Below, in pieces: positions 5,541 through 12,711 of a stretch of DNA of 12,711 nucleotides (position 1 is the stretch's first letter; each line of letters opens with the position of its first letter). This stretch comes from Bacillota bacterium (GTDB lineage Bacteria; Bacillota_E; RBS10-35; JAJYVN01), in assembly GCA_021846605.1 (NCBI GenBank), contig JAJZWQ010000094.1, forward strand, positions 1 through 12,711, in the 5' to 3' direction. Under the pieces are notes generated by a model, which was not told the origin of the DNA, ran no database searches, and saw only the letters and a list, made by a program, of their open reading frames with translations. The translations under genes were made by a program, and so were the position numbers.

Positions 5541-8456
5541 TCAGCCTGCGCCGGCCGGACCGGTCATCACCGCCCACTCCGCCGCGGTAGCGCTCCCCGC
5601 CCCGTCGTAAGACACCCCCTCGGCCCCGGCGGCGGCCGCCGCGCCGATGGCGGCCTCCAGATCGGCCGCGCTGGGGCTCCACTGCCCGCCGTCGCCCGCT
5701 GGCCGGAGGTCGAAGGTCTCCAGGGGCAGGTCGACTGGGATGGTCTGGTCCCCGGCCAGTTGGCGCAGTTGCCGCACATCGGCCAGCACCCAGTCGTGGA
5801 CCTGGGCGTAGCTGTACGGTTGGGCCCGGACCGCCCAGGTGCCCAGGGGCGCCAGGACGTCGGCGGAGCCTGCCAGGGCGGCGTAGGGGAATCCCGCGTC
5901 CTGGGCCGGCGGGGCGGTGACGGCCACCAGCAGGCCGTCTGGTCCGAGGGCCTGTCGGGCGGCCTGGGCGTAGGCGCGCACCACGGACCCCCCAGACATC
6001 CCCGCGACGTCCAGGGCCAGTCCGTCGGCCCGGTCCCCCTGGGGCGTGCGGTAGGCGGCGACCTCCCGTACGACGGACAGCTCCCCCCCGGGCGCGGTGG
6101 GCGCCGAGGAGATCCAGGCGATGACCGCGATGCCGGCCGCGTGCGCCTTCACCAGGAAGTCATCCAGGGCGGGCCCTCCGTAAAAGCCGTCCGGGGCCGA
6201 GGCCACCTGCAGGTAGATGTGGGTGGCGCCGACGCTGTGGGCCTGCTGGAGGATCTGCGCGTCCGGGGTCGCGCTCCACTGGGCGTACGTGAGCCAGAGG
6301 CCCGGACCGGCCGCCTCGGACGCCACGCCGGAGGCCGTGCGCAGGGTGAGCGCCACCGGGGCCTCCCCAGGAGCGGTGAAGGTCAGGGTGGTGGTTCCGG
6401 GGGGCCCCGCGGTGAACGTGCCGACGACCCCGGGGCCGGTGGTCCGGGTCAGCGCCAGCCCGGGTCCGGCCCCACCCGCCCGCAGGGTGAACGGCGTCGG
6501 CAGGGGGTTGCCGAACCGGTCCACCAGCGTGGCCGACAGTTGCGCGGTCTGGCCCGGGAGGAGGATGGAGGAGGGGAGGGCGGAGACCTGCAGGGCGGCC
6601 GCGGGTCCCGGCGCGACGATCACCTGCCCCGCCTGCACCGCCGTCCATCCCGGTGCGCGCCAGCGGAAGCGCCAGGTGCCCGCGGCGTTCGGCGTGAAGG
6701 ACACGCTGGCCGTGGCGCCGCGGACGGTCGCCGGCAGTTGGGCCAGGGGGTGCCCGGCGGGGTCCACGGGTTCCACCCAGACCGCGCCGGGCACCCCCTG
6801 CAGCCCGATGGTCACCGTCCCCGCCTGGCCCGCCCCGACCTGGACTGGGGCCCCCGCGGCTCCGAACGCACCGATCGCCGAGACGTGGACGGTGGCGCTG
6901 GCCGCGGCCAGCGCCCCGCCCGGTACCCCGACGGTCACGGTGGCGCTGCCCGGAGCCCCGGCCCGCACCGCGACGGTCGCGCGTCCACCGTGGGCCGTCG
7001 CGGGCGCCGACGAAAGGCTGAGCACGGCGGGAGCGGGTTCCTCGCCAGGCAGGGCCGCCGGGCCGGCGGCCTGGCCGGAGGCCTGCACCGAGAGCGGCCA
7101 GTCGGCGCCCCCGGGCAGCGTCACGGTCACGCTGCCCCCGGTGCCCGCCGCGAGCGTTGCCGGAGCGGACAGGGCGATCCGTCCCACCGGCCTGGAGACC
7201 ACGCGGTAGGGGAGCCTCAGGGCGGACAGGCCCGGCGCCTGCAGCGCCAGGGTGTACCGGCCGGCAGACGGTGCCGGCAGGGTGAGATACGCCATGCCGC
7301 CCGTCAGCCTGAGGACGGTGGGCACGCCCCGGACCAGCGGGTGTAGCGAGACACTGACGCGGGGGGTGGCGGCCGGGTCCGGAGCGCCGTCCGCCTGTAT
7401 GGCGGAGACGCGCACGGTCAGCGTGTGGCCGGTCAGGACGTCCGGGGGCAGGCCCTGCACGCGCAGGGCGGCCGTGCGACTGGCCTGCAGGGTGAGCGTG
7501 GCGGCGACCTCCGTGCCATCGACCATGGCCGCTAGGTGGATCGCCCCGGGTCCGCTGACCCGCACCCCGACCTGGTCGGGACCCTCGATCCGCAGGTGGG
7601 CCGGGCCGGACAGGCTGAAGTGGAAGCCGGCGGGGACGGGCGCGCCGGCGGCGTCGCGGGCCTGGGCCGTGACCGTCACGTCCTGGCCGACCTCCACCTG
7701 CGTGGCGGCGGCGTTCAGCGCCGCCGAGGCGGCGACGCGCGCCCCCACGGCCTCCACCTGCGCCGGGGTGCAGGACTGGGTCCGGGCCAACAGGACGGCG
7801 GCCTGCGCCCGCGTCAGCGGGGCCAGGGGGAGCAGGTCACCGCCGGGCTGCCCCTTGGCCAATCCCAACTGCGCCGCCGCCGCGACCGACCCCCAGGCCC
7901 AGCCGGGGATCGCGGCGCAGTCGCCGAAGCTGCAGGGGGCCCCCGCCAGGGCCTGGGCAGCGCCTCCCAGACCGAGATAACGGATCAGGGCCACCAGGGC
8001 GCCCGCCCGGGTCACCGCGGCGGAGGGGTCGAACAGGGAGGAGGACTCCCCCTCCATCCAGCCCTCGCCGCTGGCCGCGGCGACGGCCGGGGCGTACCAG
8101 GCCGTCGCCGGAACGTCGCTGAAACTGGGACCGAGGGTCCCGGCCGGCACCTTGCCCAGCCTGGCCAGGACGGCCGCGAACTCCGCCCGCGTCACCCCGC
8201 CCTGGGGGTCGAAACGGTTGGGGGCCACGCCCTCCACCACGCCGGTGCGCGCCAACTGTTCGATGGCCCCCGCGGCCCAGTATCCAGGAGGTACGTCGGC
8301 AAAGGCGCCGGCGCCAGGCGGCGCCACCGGCGCCGCGGCGGCCCGGACGCCCGCAGCCCGTGGCGGGCGCGGCGGGCGGTGGGCGCAACCGGCGGCCAGC
8401 AGGCAGGTCGCCAGCGCCACGCAGGCGCGGGCCAAGGCTGGCGTTGGACGGGCCAC
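5541..8456 (-). CDS. SLH-domain lipoprotein with Ig-like repeats and TIM-barrel-like domain
   Basis: A 971-residue predicted cell-surface protein. Residues 1-24 form a lipoprotein signal ending in the lipobox LAAGC (Cys24). Three SLH repeats follow, at about 51-97 (FADVPPGYW to VTRAEF), 111-160 (FSDVPATAWY to VTRAG) and 175-225 (a poorer copy ending LTRAQ). About 250-707 is a series of roughly five Ig/BIG-like beta domains rich in Ala, Gly, Thr and Val; the last contains LVDRFGNPLPTPFTL, an invasin-type signature. Residues 718-965 resemble the TIM-barrel domain of glycosidase-like surface proteins (FLVKAHAAGIAVIAWISS, DGLALDVAGM, EGVSYDG). No DxxDxDxE chitinase motif is present, so catalysis is unproven. 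SLH domains normally bind pyruvylated wall polymer or peptidoglycan. GTG 8456 is chosen because it gives a normal signal length and has AAAGGGGG upstream; ATG 8510 (18 residues longer, with AAGGG eight bases before it) is the alternative. Confidence 0.88.
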   Translation of the reverse strand: MARPTPALARACVALATCLLAAGCAHRPPRPPRAAGVRAAAAPVAPPGAGAFADVPPGYWAAGAIEQLARTGVVEGVAPNRFDPQGGVTRAEFAAVLARLGKVPAGTLGPSFSDVPATAWYAPAVAAASGEGWMEGESSSLFDPSAAVTRAGALVALIRYLGLGGAAQALAGAPCSFGDCAAIPGWAWGSVAAAAQLGLAKGQPGGDLLPLAPLTRAQAAVLLARTQSCTPAQVEAVGARVAASAALNAAATQVEVGQDVTVTAQARDAAGAPVPAGFHFSLSGPAHLRIEGPDQVGVRVSGPGAIHLAAMVDGTEVAATLTLQASRTAALRVQGLPPDVLTGHTLTVRVSAIQADGAPDPAATPRVSVSLHPLVRGVPTVLRLTGGMAYLTLPAPSAGRYTLALQAPGLSALRLPYRVVSRPVGRIALSAPATLAAGTGGSVTVTLPGGADWPLSVQASGQAAGPAALPGEEPAPAVLSLSSAPATAHGGRATVAVRAGAPGSATVTVGVPGGALAAASATVHVSAIGAFGAAGAPVQVGAGQAGTVTIGLQGVPGAVWVEPVDPAGHPLAQLPATVRGATASVSFTPNAAGTWRFRWRAPGWTAVQAGQVIVAPGPAAALQVSALPSSILLPGQTAQLSATLVDRFGNPLPTPFTLRAGGAGPGLALTRTTGPGVVGTFTAGPPGTTTLTFTAPGEAPVALTLRTASGVASEAAGPGLWLTYAQWSATPDAQILQQAHSVGATHIYLQVASAPDGFYGGPALDDFLVKAHAAGIAVIAWISSAPTAPGGELSVVREVAAYRTPQGDRADGLALDVAGMSGGSVVRAYAQAARQALGPDGLLVAVTAPPAQDAGFPYAALAGSADVLAPLGTWAVRAQPYSYAQVHDWVLADVRQLRQLAGDQTIPVDLPLETFDLRPAGDGGQWSPSAADLEAAIGAAAAAGAEGVSYDGAGSATAAEWAVMTGPAGAG

Positions 8457-8484
8457 GGATGTCCCACCCCCTTTTGGGACATCC
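8457..8484 (-). promoter_or_regulatory. 10-bp inverted repeat with the Shine-Dalgarno sequence in its loop
   Basis: GGATGTCCCA (8457-8466) and TGGGACATCC (8475-8484) are perfect inverted repeats separated by eight bases. In the minus-strand mRNA the loop reads AAAGGGGG, the only Shine-Dalgarno-like sequence before the GTG start of the SLH lipoprotein, and the GTG (8456-8454) begins at the base right after the stem. It could be a translational control hairpin presenting the ribosome-binding site, or a protein-bound operator in the 141-base divergent region. The repeat is seen directly; the function is inferred. Confidence 0.6.
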
Positions 8485-8521
8485 CCATATGCCCGGCGGC
8501 GTCGCCGCATGCCGCGCGCCC

Positions 8522-8551
8522 TTGGAGCGCCCCGCGGCCGCAGCGTAGAAT
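8522..8551 (+). promoter_or_regulatory. candidate promoter for the def-fmt / rsmB / rlmN operon
   Basis: TAGAAT (8546-8551, 5/6 to TATAAT) is preceded at 18 bases by TTGGAG (8522-8527, matching the TTG of TTGACA). The hexamers stand out in a very GC-rich background. The predicted transcript start near 8558 would leave a leader of about 40 bases before the ATG at 8598. Confidence 0.42.
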
Positions 8552-8597
8552 ACCGGTGCGATGTGGGCGGGGGGATGTGCTGGTGGAGGATGCGGGC

Positions 8598-10028
8598 ATG
8601 GCGGCGTGGGAGCAACGCGCCAAGGCGGCGCGCGGCGAACCGCTGCCCATCGTCAAGGTGGGCGAGCCCGGGGAGGAGATCCTGCGCAAGCAGTGCCGCC
8701 CGGTGCGCAACGTCAATCGGAGCCTGCGGCAGTTGGTCGACCGGATGTGGGCCACCATGTATGCGGCGCGGGGGGCGGGCCTGGCCGCCCCGCAGGTCGG
8801 CGTGGACCAGCGCGTGCTGGTGGCCGACGCGGGCGACCGCTTCTGCGTGCTCGTCAATCCGGAGATCGTGTCGACGCAGGGCTCGCAGCTGGAGCCGATG
8901 GAGGGGTGCCTGTCCATCCCGGACCTGACCGGGGAGGTCGAGCGGGCGCAGAGCATCTCCATCCGCGGCACGGGCGTCGACGGCCGCCAGGTGTGGATCG
9001 ACGCCGAGGGGTTTTTTGCGCGCGTTCTGCAGCACGAGGTGGACCACCTCAACGGCGTCCTGTTCACGGACCGCGCGCGCCGCACGGTGCGCGCCACGCC
9101 CGAGAGCAAACTGCAGATCGTGTTCCTGGGCTCCTCAGTGTTCGGGGTCGCCGTGCTCGATGCCCTGCTGCAGGGCGGGGTGACGCCCGTCGCCGTGCTC
9201 ACGCGTCCCGACCGTCCCGCCGGGCGCGGGTTGAAGTCCCAGCCGACGCCCGTGCGGGAGGCGGCTGAGGCCGCCGGCCTGGAGGTCTGGACGCCGGAGC
9301 GCGCCCGGGGCCCGGCATTGGTGGCGAGGTTGCGCGACCTCAACCCCGACGTCCTGGTCACGGCGGCCTACGGCCAGATCGTGGCCCCCGACGTGCTGGC
9401 GCTACCGCGCCTGGCGGCGCTGAACGTGCATCCCTCGGCGCTTCCCCTCTACCGGGGCCCGGATCCGGTGCGCCGGGCGGTGTGGGACGGCCAGACCGAG
9501 ACGGCGGTCACGGTGCAGTTCATGGTCGATAAGGTGGACGCCGGAGACATCCTGCTCCAGGAGCCGGCGGCCATCGGGCCGAACGAGGATGCGGGGGCGC
9601 TGTCGGCGCGGCTGGCCGCGGCGGGCGGCCGCCTGCTGCTGGCCGCCCTGCACGAGTTGGCCACAGGGACGGCGGCGCCCAAGCCTCAGGACCACGAGCG
9701 CGCGACCTATGCCCCCAAGATCGCGCCCGAGGAGGAGTTCGTGGACTTCTCGCTGTCGGCGGCCACGCTGGCCCAGCGGGTGCGCGCCCTGGCCCCGCGG
9801 CCGGGACTGCGCACGCCGGGGGGCCTCAAGCTCCTGGCGGCGTCGGCGCGGCCCGAGGGGGAGGGCGCGCCGGGAACGGTGCTGGCGGTCGAGGGCGAAG
9901 CCCTGGTGATCGCCGCGGGGTCCGGCGCCCTCGTGGTCCGTGAGGTCCAGCCGTCGGGCGGCCGCCGGATGTCTGCGGGGGCGTGGGCGCGCGGTCGCCG
10001 GCTCCAGGCGGGGGCGAGACTTGTCTGA
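8598..10028 (+). CDS. peptide deformylase - methionyl-tRNA formyltransferase fusion
   Basis: One 476-residue frame carries two complete enzymes. Residues 1 to about 160 are peptide deformylase, which removes formyl from nascent N-terminal Met. Its motifs are GAGLAAPQVG (59-68), EGCLS (102-106) and HEVDH (146-150), giving metal ligands Cys104, His146 and His150, with Glu147 catalytic. After a linker of about ten residues (RRTVRATPES), residues 172-476 are methionyl-tRNA formyltransferase, which formylates Met-tRNA(fMet) from 10-formyl-THF. It shows TRPDRPAGRG (202-211) and the active-site triad Asn276, His278 and Asp314, with the same His-to-Asp spacing of 36 as in E. coli, plus a C-terminal domain ending GRRLQAGARLV. 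No stop, frame change or ribosome-binding site lies at the junction near 9090-9111; the fmt part begins KLQIVFLG with no ATG. ATG 8598 has GGAGGA at 8585-8590. It is the first gene of the operon. Confidence 0.93.
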   Translation: MAAWEQRAKAARGEPLPIVKVGEPGEEILRKQCRPVRNVNRSLRQLVDRMWATMYAARGAGLAAPQVGVDQRVLVADAGDRFCVLVNPEIVSTQGSQLEPMEGCLSIPDLTGEVERAQSISIRGTGVDGRQVWIDAEGFFARVLQHEVDHLNGVLFTDRARRTVRATPESKLQIVFLGSSVFGVAVLDALLQGGVTPVAVLTRPDRPAGRGLKSQPTPVREAAEAAGLEVWTPERARGPALVARLRDLNPDVLVTAAYGQIVAPDVLALPRLAALNVHPSALPLYRGPDPVRRAVWDGQTETAVTVQFMVDKVDAGDILLQEPAAIGPNEDAGALSARLAAAGGRLLLAALHELATGTAAPKPQDHERATYAPKIAPEEEFVDFSLSAATLAQRVRALAPRPGLRTPGGLKLLAASARPEGEGAPGTVLAVEGEALVIAAGSGALVVREVQPSGGRRMSAGAWARGRRLQAGARLV

Positions 10029-11361
10029 CGCCCGCGGTGCCGCGCTTGCCGCGCTTTTGGCCATCGACGGCGGTACCGCGGCCGGGCAGGCCCTGGACCA
10101 GGCACTCACGTCCGTGCCCGATCCGCGCGACCGGCGGTTGGTGACCGAGTTGGTGTACGGGGTCACGCGCCGGCGGCTCTCCCTGGACCAGGAGTTGGCC
10201 GGGCTGTGCAGCCGGCCGCTCGGCGGGTTGCAGCCCGAGGTGCTGGCGACCCTGCGGCTCGGACTGTACCAGTTGCGCCACACAGACCGCATCCCGCCGC
10301 ACGCCGCCGTGCACGGGGCCGTGGCGCTGGTGCGGGCGGCCGGGCGGCCGCAGGCCGCCGGCCTGGTCAACGCCGTGCTGCGGCGTGCCGCCGGTACCAC
10401 CGGGCCGGTGGGCGGGGCCCCCGATCTGGCGGAGGCTGCCTCCCACCCCGCGTGGCTGGTCGGGCGCTGGCTGACGCGTCTGGGTCCGGAGGAGACGCGG
10501 GCGCTGCTGGAGGTGGACAACCTCCCCCCGGCCGTGACCCTGCGGGTCAACCGCCTGCGCGCGGACTCCGCCGAACTGCTGGCCGAACTCCAGGCGTCCG
10601 GGTGTCCGGCCGCGCCGGGGCGGTGGGTGCCCGAGGCGGTGCGCCTGGCGCCGGGCAGCCCCCCGCGCGCCCTGGCGGCGATTCCTGCGGGGCGGTGCAG
10701 CGTGCAGGGGGAGGGCTCGATGCTCGTGGGGCACCTGGCCGATCCACGGCCGGGCTGGCTCTGCCTGGACGTGGCGGCGGCCCCCGGGGGCAAGTCCACG
10801 CATCTGGCGGAGTTGATGGGCGACCGCGGCACGGTGGTGGCCAACGATGTGGACGAGCGCCGAACGGCGGCCTGCGCCGCCAACGCGCGGCGCCTCGGCC
10901 TGGAGGCCGTGCGCACGCGCGTGGGGGACGCCCGCGGACTGCCCGCGGACTTCGCCGGGCGCTGCGACCTGGTGGTGGCCGACGTCCCGTGCAGCGGGCT
11001 GGGGACCCTGGCGCAACGGCCGGACCTGCGCTGGCGCAAGCGCGAGGGGGACATTCCCCGCCTGGCCGCACTGCAGGCGGAGATCCTGGCGGCCGCCGCG
11101 CGCTGCGTGAAACCGGGAGGCCGGCTGGTGTACAGTACGTGCACCACCGAGCCCGAAGAGAATGAGGCGGTGGTGGCCGGACTTCTGGCCGAGCGCCCCG
11201 ACTTTGTGCCCGAGGACGTTGCGTCGCGGCTGCCCCCAGGTCTGGCGACGCCGGCCGCGGCCGCGGGCCTGGTGCGCTTGTGGCCTCACCTCCACGGCAC
11301 CGAGGGCTTCTTCATCGCCGTACTGCGGCGGAACCGGCCAGGCCCGGGGAAGGAACGGTGA
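10021..11361 (+). CDS. rsmB: 16S rRNA (cytosine-967-C5) methyltransferase RsmB
   Basis: A 446-residue protein of normal RsmB length. Residues 1 to about 140 are the NusB-like RNA-binding domain (DRRLVTELVYGVTRRR, AAGLVNAVLRR). The rest is the SAM-dependent methyltransferase, with SAM-binding DVAAAPGGKSTHLAE (250-264), ADVPCSGLGTL with Cys324 (motif IV) and YSTCTTEPEENE with Cys374 (motif VI). These are the two cysteines of the m5C mechanism. The family ending HGTEGFFIAVLRR is present (425-437). It methylates 16S rRNA in the cytoplasm. The start is TTG 10021, giving MSDARGAALAALL; no ATG or GTG is available in frame near the expected N-terminus. It overlaps the last eight bases of the def-fmt gene, so translational coupling is likely. 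The Shine-Dalgarno site is poor (a G-rich GGCGGGGGCGAG), consistent with coupling. Confidence 0.94.
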   Translation: MSDARGAALAALLAIDGGTAAGQALDQALTSVPDPRDRRLVTELVYGVTRRRLSLDQELAGLCSRPLGGLQPEVLATLRLGLYQLRHTDRIPPHAAVHGAVALVRAAGRPQAAGLVNAVLRRAAGTTGPVGGAPDLAEAASHPAWLVGRWLTRLGPEETRALLEVDNLPPAVTLRVNRLRADSAELLAELQASGCPAAPGRWVPEAVRLAPGSPPRALAAIPAGRCSVQGEGSMLVGHLADPRPGWLCLDVAAAPGGKSTHLAELMGDRGTVVANDVDERRTAACAANARRLGLEAVRTRVGDARGLPADFAGRCDLVVADVPCSGLGTLAQRPDLRWRKREGDIPRLAALQAEILAAAARCVKPGGRLVYSTCTTEPEENEAVVAGLLAERPDFVPEDVASRLPPGLATPAAAAGLVRLWPHLHGTEGFFIAVLRRNRPGPGKER

Positions 11362-11367
11362 CGATCC

Positions 11368-12564
11368 GTGCCCGGCGAGCCTCGCACCCTGCAACCCTTG
11401 CCTCCCCCGCCCGTGTGGGCGGGTCCCCTTGCCGACGACGCCACTCCCCGGCTGGACATCCGCGGGATGCCGCCAGCCGAGTTGGCCGACCTCATGCGTG
11501 TCTGGGGACAACCGGCCTATCGCGCGCAGCAGATCTTCGCCGCCCTGCACGGACGGGTGGTCCGCCACTTCGCCGACATCCATGTGCTGCCCAGTGGGCT
11601 GCGCACCGAACTGGCGGCCCGCGCGACCGACGCCGGGTTGACCCCCGAGGCGCGGCAGACCGACCCCGGTGACGGCACCGTCAAGTACCTGTTCCGACTG
11701 GCCGACGGCAACACGGTGGAGACCGTGCTCATGCGCTACCGGTACGGGTACAGCGTGTGCGTCAGCAGCCAGGTGGGGTGCCGCATGGGATGCACCTTCT
11801 GCGCCTCCACCCTCGGCGGCCTTGCGCGCAACCTCCTCGCCGGTGAGATCGCCGAACAGATCGACTACATCAACCAGGAGTTGGCGGCCTGCGGGGCCGA
11901 GGGAACACTGGCCGAGCGCTTTCCCGTGCCACCCGACGAGCGACCCGATCCGGGAGCGCGGTTCGACCGGGTGGCCCGGCTGGTCGTGATGGGCATGGGG
12001 GAGCCCATGGAAAACCTTGACGAGGTCGTGCGCTTTCTGCGGGTGGCGCACGAGGGGACCGGCGCGGGAATCGGCTGGCGCCACATGACGGTCTCCACCT
12101 CGGGCCTGGTGCCCGGGATCGACCGCCTGGCCGCCCTGGACATCCCGCTGACTCTGGCCGTCTCTCTGCACGCCCCCAACGACGAACTGCGCAACCGGCT
12201 CGTGCCGCTCAACCGCCGGTACCCGCTGGCCGAACTGGTGCCCGCCTGCCGGCGCTACGTCGAGGCCACCGGACGCCGTCTCACGTTCGAGTACGTGCTG
12301 ATCGGCGGCGTCAACGACCTTCCCGAGCATGCCCGCGAACTCGGCCGCCTGTTGCGCGGCATCTCGTGCCACGTGAACCTCATCCCGCTGAACCCGGTCG
12401 CCGAGCGTCAGATGCGCCCGAGCAGCCCGGAGGTGGCCGCGCGCTTCCGCGGCCTGCTACGGGGCGCCGGCATTCCCGCCACGACCCGCCGCCAGTTGGG
12501 GACGGCGATCGACGCCGCCTGCGGGCAGCTTCGGCGGCGGCGCGACGAGGGGCGTCGTGGCTAG
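11368..12564 (+). CDS. rlmN: dual-specificity 23S rRNA/tRNA adenine-C2 methyltransferase RlmN
   Basis: A 398-residue radical-SAM methyltransferase that makes m2A2503 in 23S rRNA and m2A37 in some tRNAs. It carries the cluster motif CRMGCTFC (Cys138, Cys142, Cys145), MGMGEP (208-213), SLHAPND (266-272), PLNPV (340-344), and the methyl-carrying C-terminal cysteine in [12 protein letters not shown] (Cys385). The N-terminal helical domain starts at about residue 29 ([15 protein letters not shown]) after a proline-rich leader. Between the cluster motif and MGMGEP it is about 19 residues longer than E. coli RlmN as I recall that sequence; the extra part is about residues 175-203 and rich in Pro, Asp and Arg. 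GTG 11368 is six bases past the rsmB stop, with GGGGAAGGA at 11346-11354, a rather long 13-base spacing. A later in-frame ATG start would cut into the domain. Confidence 0.95.
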   Translation: MPGEPRTLQPLPPPPVWAGPLADDATPRLDIRGMPPAELADLMRVWGQPAYRAQQIFAALHGRVVRHFADIHVLPSGLRTELAARATDAGLTPEARQTDPGDGTVKYLFRLADGNTVETVLMRYRYGYSVCVSSQVGCRMGCTFCASTLGGLARNLLAGEIAEQIDYINQELAACGAEGTLAERFPVPPDERPDPGARFDRVARLVVMGMGEPMENLDEVVRFLRVAHEGTGAGIGWRHMTVSTSGLVPGIDRLAALDIPLTLAVSLHAPNDELRNRLVPLNRRYPLAELVPACRRYVEATGRRLTFEYVLIGGVNDLPEHARELGRLLRGISCHVNLIPLNPVAERQMRPSSPEVAARFRGLLRGAGIPATTRRQLGTAIDAACGQLRRRRDEGRRG

Positions 12565-12574
12565 CCGGCTAGCC
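12559..12574. repeat. 16-bp perfect palindrome over the rlmN stop codon
   Basis: GGCTAGCCGGCTAGCC is its own reverse complement and is also two tandem copies of the palindrome GGCTAGCC. It contains the rlmN TAG stop (12562-12564). It may be chance, a protein-binding site or part of a 3'-end structure. Confidence 0.5.
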
Positions 12575-12598
12575 CCAATACCGCTTAGTTTGGCGTTG

Positions 12599-12630
12599 CC
12601 GAGCGGCCGCTGCGAAAGGCCATCGCTCGG
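12599..12630 (+). terminator. hairpin after rlmN, possible terminator
   Basis: Arms CCGAGCG (12599-12605) and CGCTCGG (12624-12630) pair perfectly, and inside them GCC/GGC can extend the stem past a 3-base bulge. It lies 35 bases after the rlmN stop. No T run follows, so intrinsic termination is uncertain. The other bases from 12565 to 12711 contain no gene I can support. Confidence 0.35.
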
Positions 12631-12711
12631 TGGGAGGGCTGCCGACGGGTTCAGCGGCAAGGCCTTTGGACCGGTGATGGCGACCTTCCACCGCGCCGCC
12701 GGAGACCGCCG

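Noticed and set aside
5430..7346. Long plus-strand open frame opposite the SLH lipoprotein (also one at 7536-8597 continuous with def-fmt)
   Set aside because: Gly/Arg/Pro-rich shadow of the lipoprotein codons with no recognisable domain. The real def-fmt start is fixed by GGAGGA and the ATG at 8598.
9826..12372. 848-codon minus-strand open frame opposite rsmB and rlmN
   Set aside because: The sense strand encodes two well-conserved enzymes; the antisense translation has no family features.
12640..12659. Short inverted repeat TGCCG / CGGCA near the window end
   Set aside because: A 5-bp arm is expected by chance in such GC-rich sequence.
12674..12711. Possible start of a next gene (GTG/ATG, MATFHRAAGDR)
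   Set aside because: Only 11-12 codons remain, there is no Shine-Dalgarno site, and it does not resemble the start of the PP2C phosphatase expected after rlmN.
1..12711. tRNA genes, rRNA, CRISPR arrays, insertion sequences
   Set aside because: No cloverleaf with a T-arm consensus, no regularly spaced repeats, and no transposase or integrase motifs were seen on either strand.

Overview
The window is a stretch of very GC-rich bacterial chromosome (about 70% G+C by eye, with almost every real codon ending in G or C). No phage, plasmid, insertion-sequence or CRISPR features were seen. The right-hand block, peptide deformylase - methionyl-tRNA formyltransferase - rsmB - rlmN, is an order familiar from Bacillota (Firmicutes). 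A YitT-family protein, an M29 aminopeptidase and a secreted protein with SLH domains also fit a high-GC, possibly thermophilic Bacillota lineage. That placement is inferred from gene content; no marker here fixes the genus.

Left part (1-3915): a YitT/DUF2179 membrane protein (minus) diverges from an M29 metallo-aminopeptidase (plus). A small four-helix membrane protein (plus) follows, then a convergent UlaG-like metallo-beta-lactamase-fold hydrolase (minus) that starts with TTG behind a strong Shine-Dalgarno site. Middle (3916-5436): a decayed zone. It holds an unassigned coding remnant and a DUF429 gene that is well conserved at the protein level but broken by at least four frame slips and one stop. 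The tail of the broken gene runs convergently into a small two-helix DUF1003-like protein.

Centre (5541-8456, minus): a 971-residue predicted lipoprotein with three SLH repeats, a run of Ig-like beta domains and a C-terminal TIM-barrel-like domain. Just before its GTG start lies a perfect 10-bp inverted repeat whose 8-nt loop would present the Shine-Dalgarno sequence in the mRNA.

Right part (8598-12564, plus): a tight translation/rRNA-modification operon. Its first gene is one continuous reading frame joining peptide deformylase to methionyl-tRNA formyltransferase, so the enzyme that formylates the initiator tRNA and the enzyme that later removes the formyl group are on one chain. rsmB starts at a TTG overlapping the fusion's stop codon, and rlmN follows six bases after rsmB. 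The last ~150 bases hold a palindrome over the rlmN stop and a hairpin, with no supported gene. The most notable points are the Def-Fmt fusion, the Shine-Dalgarno-in-loop hairpin, and the doubly anchored SLH lipoprotein.
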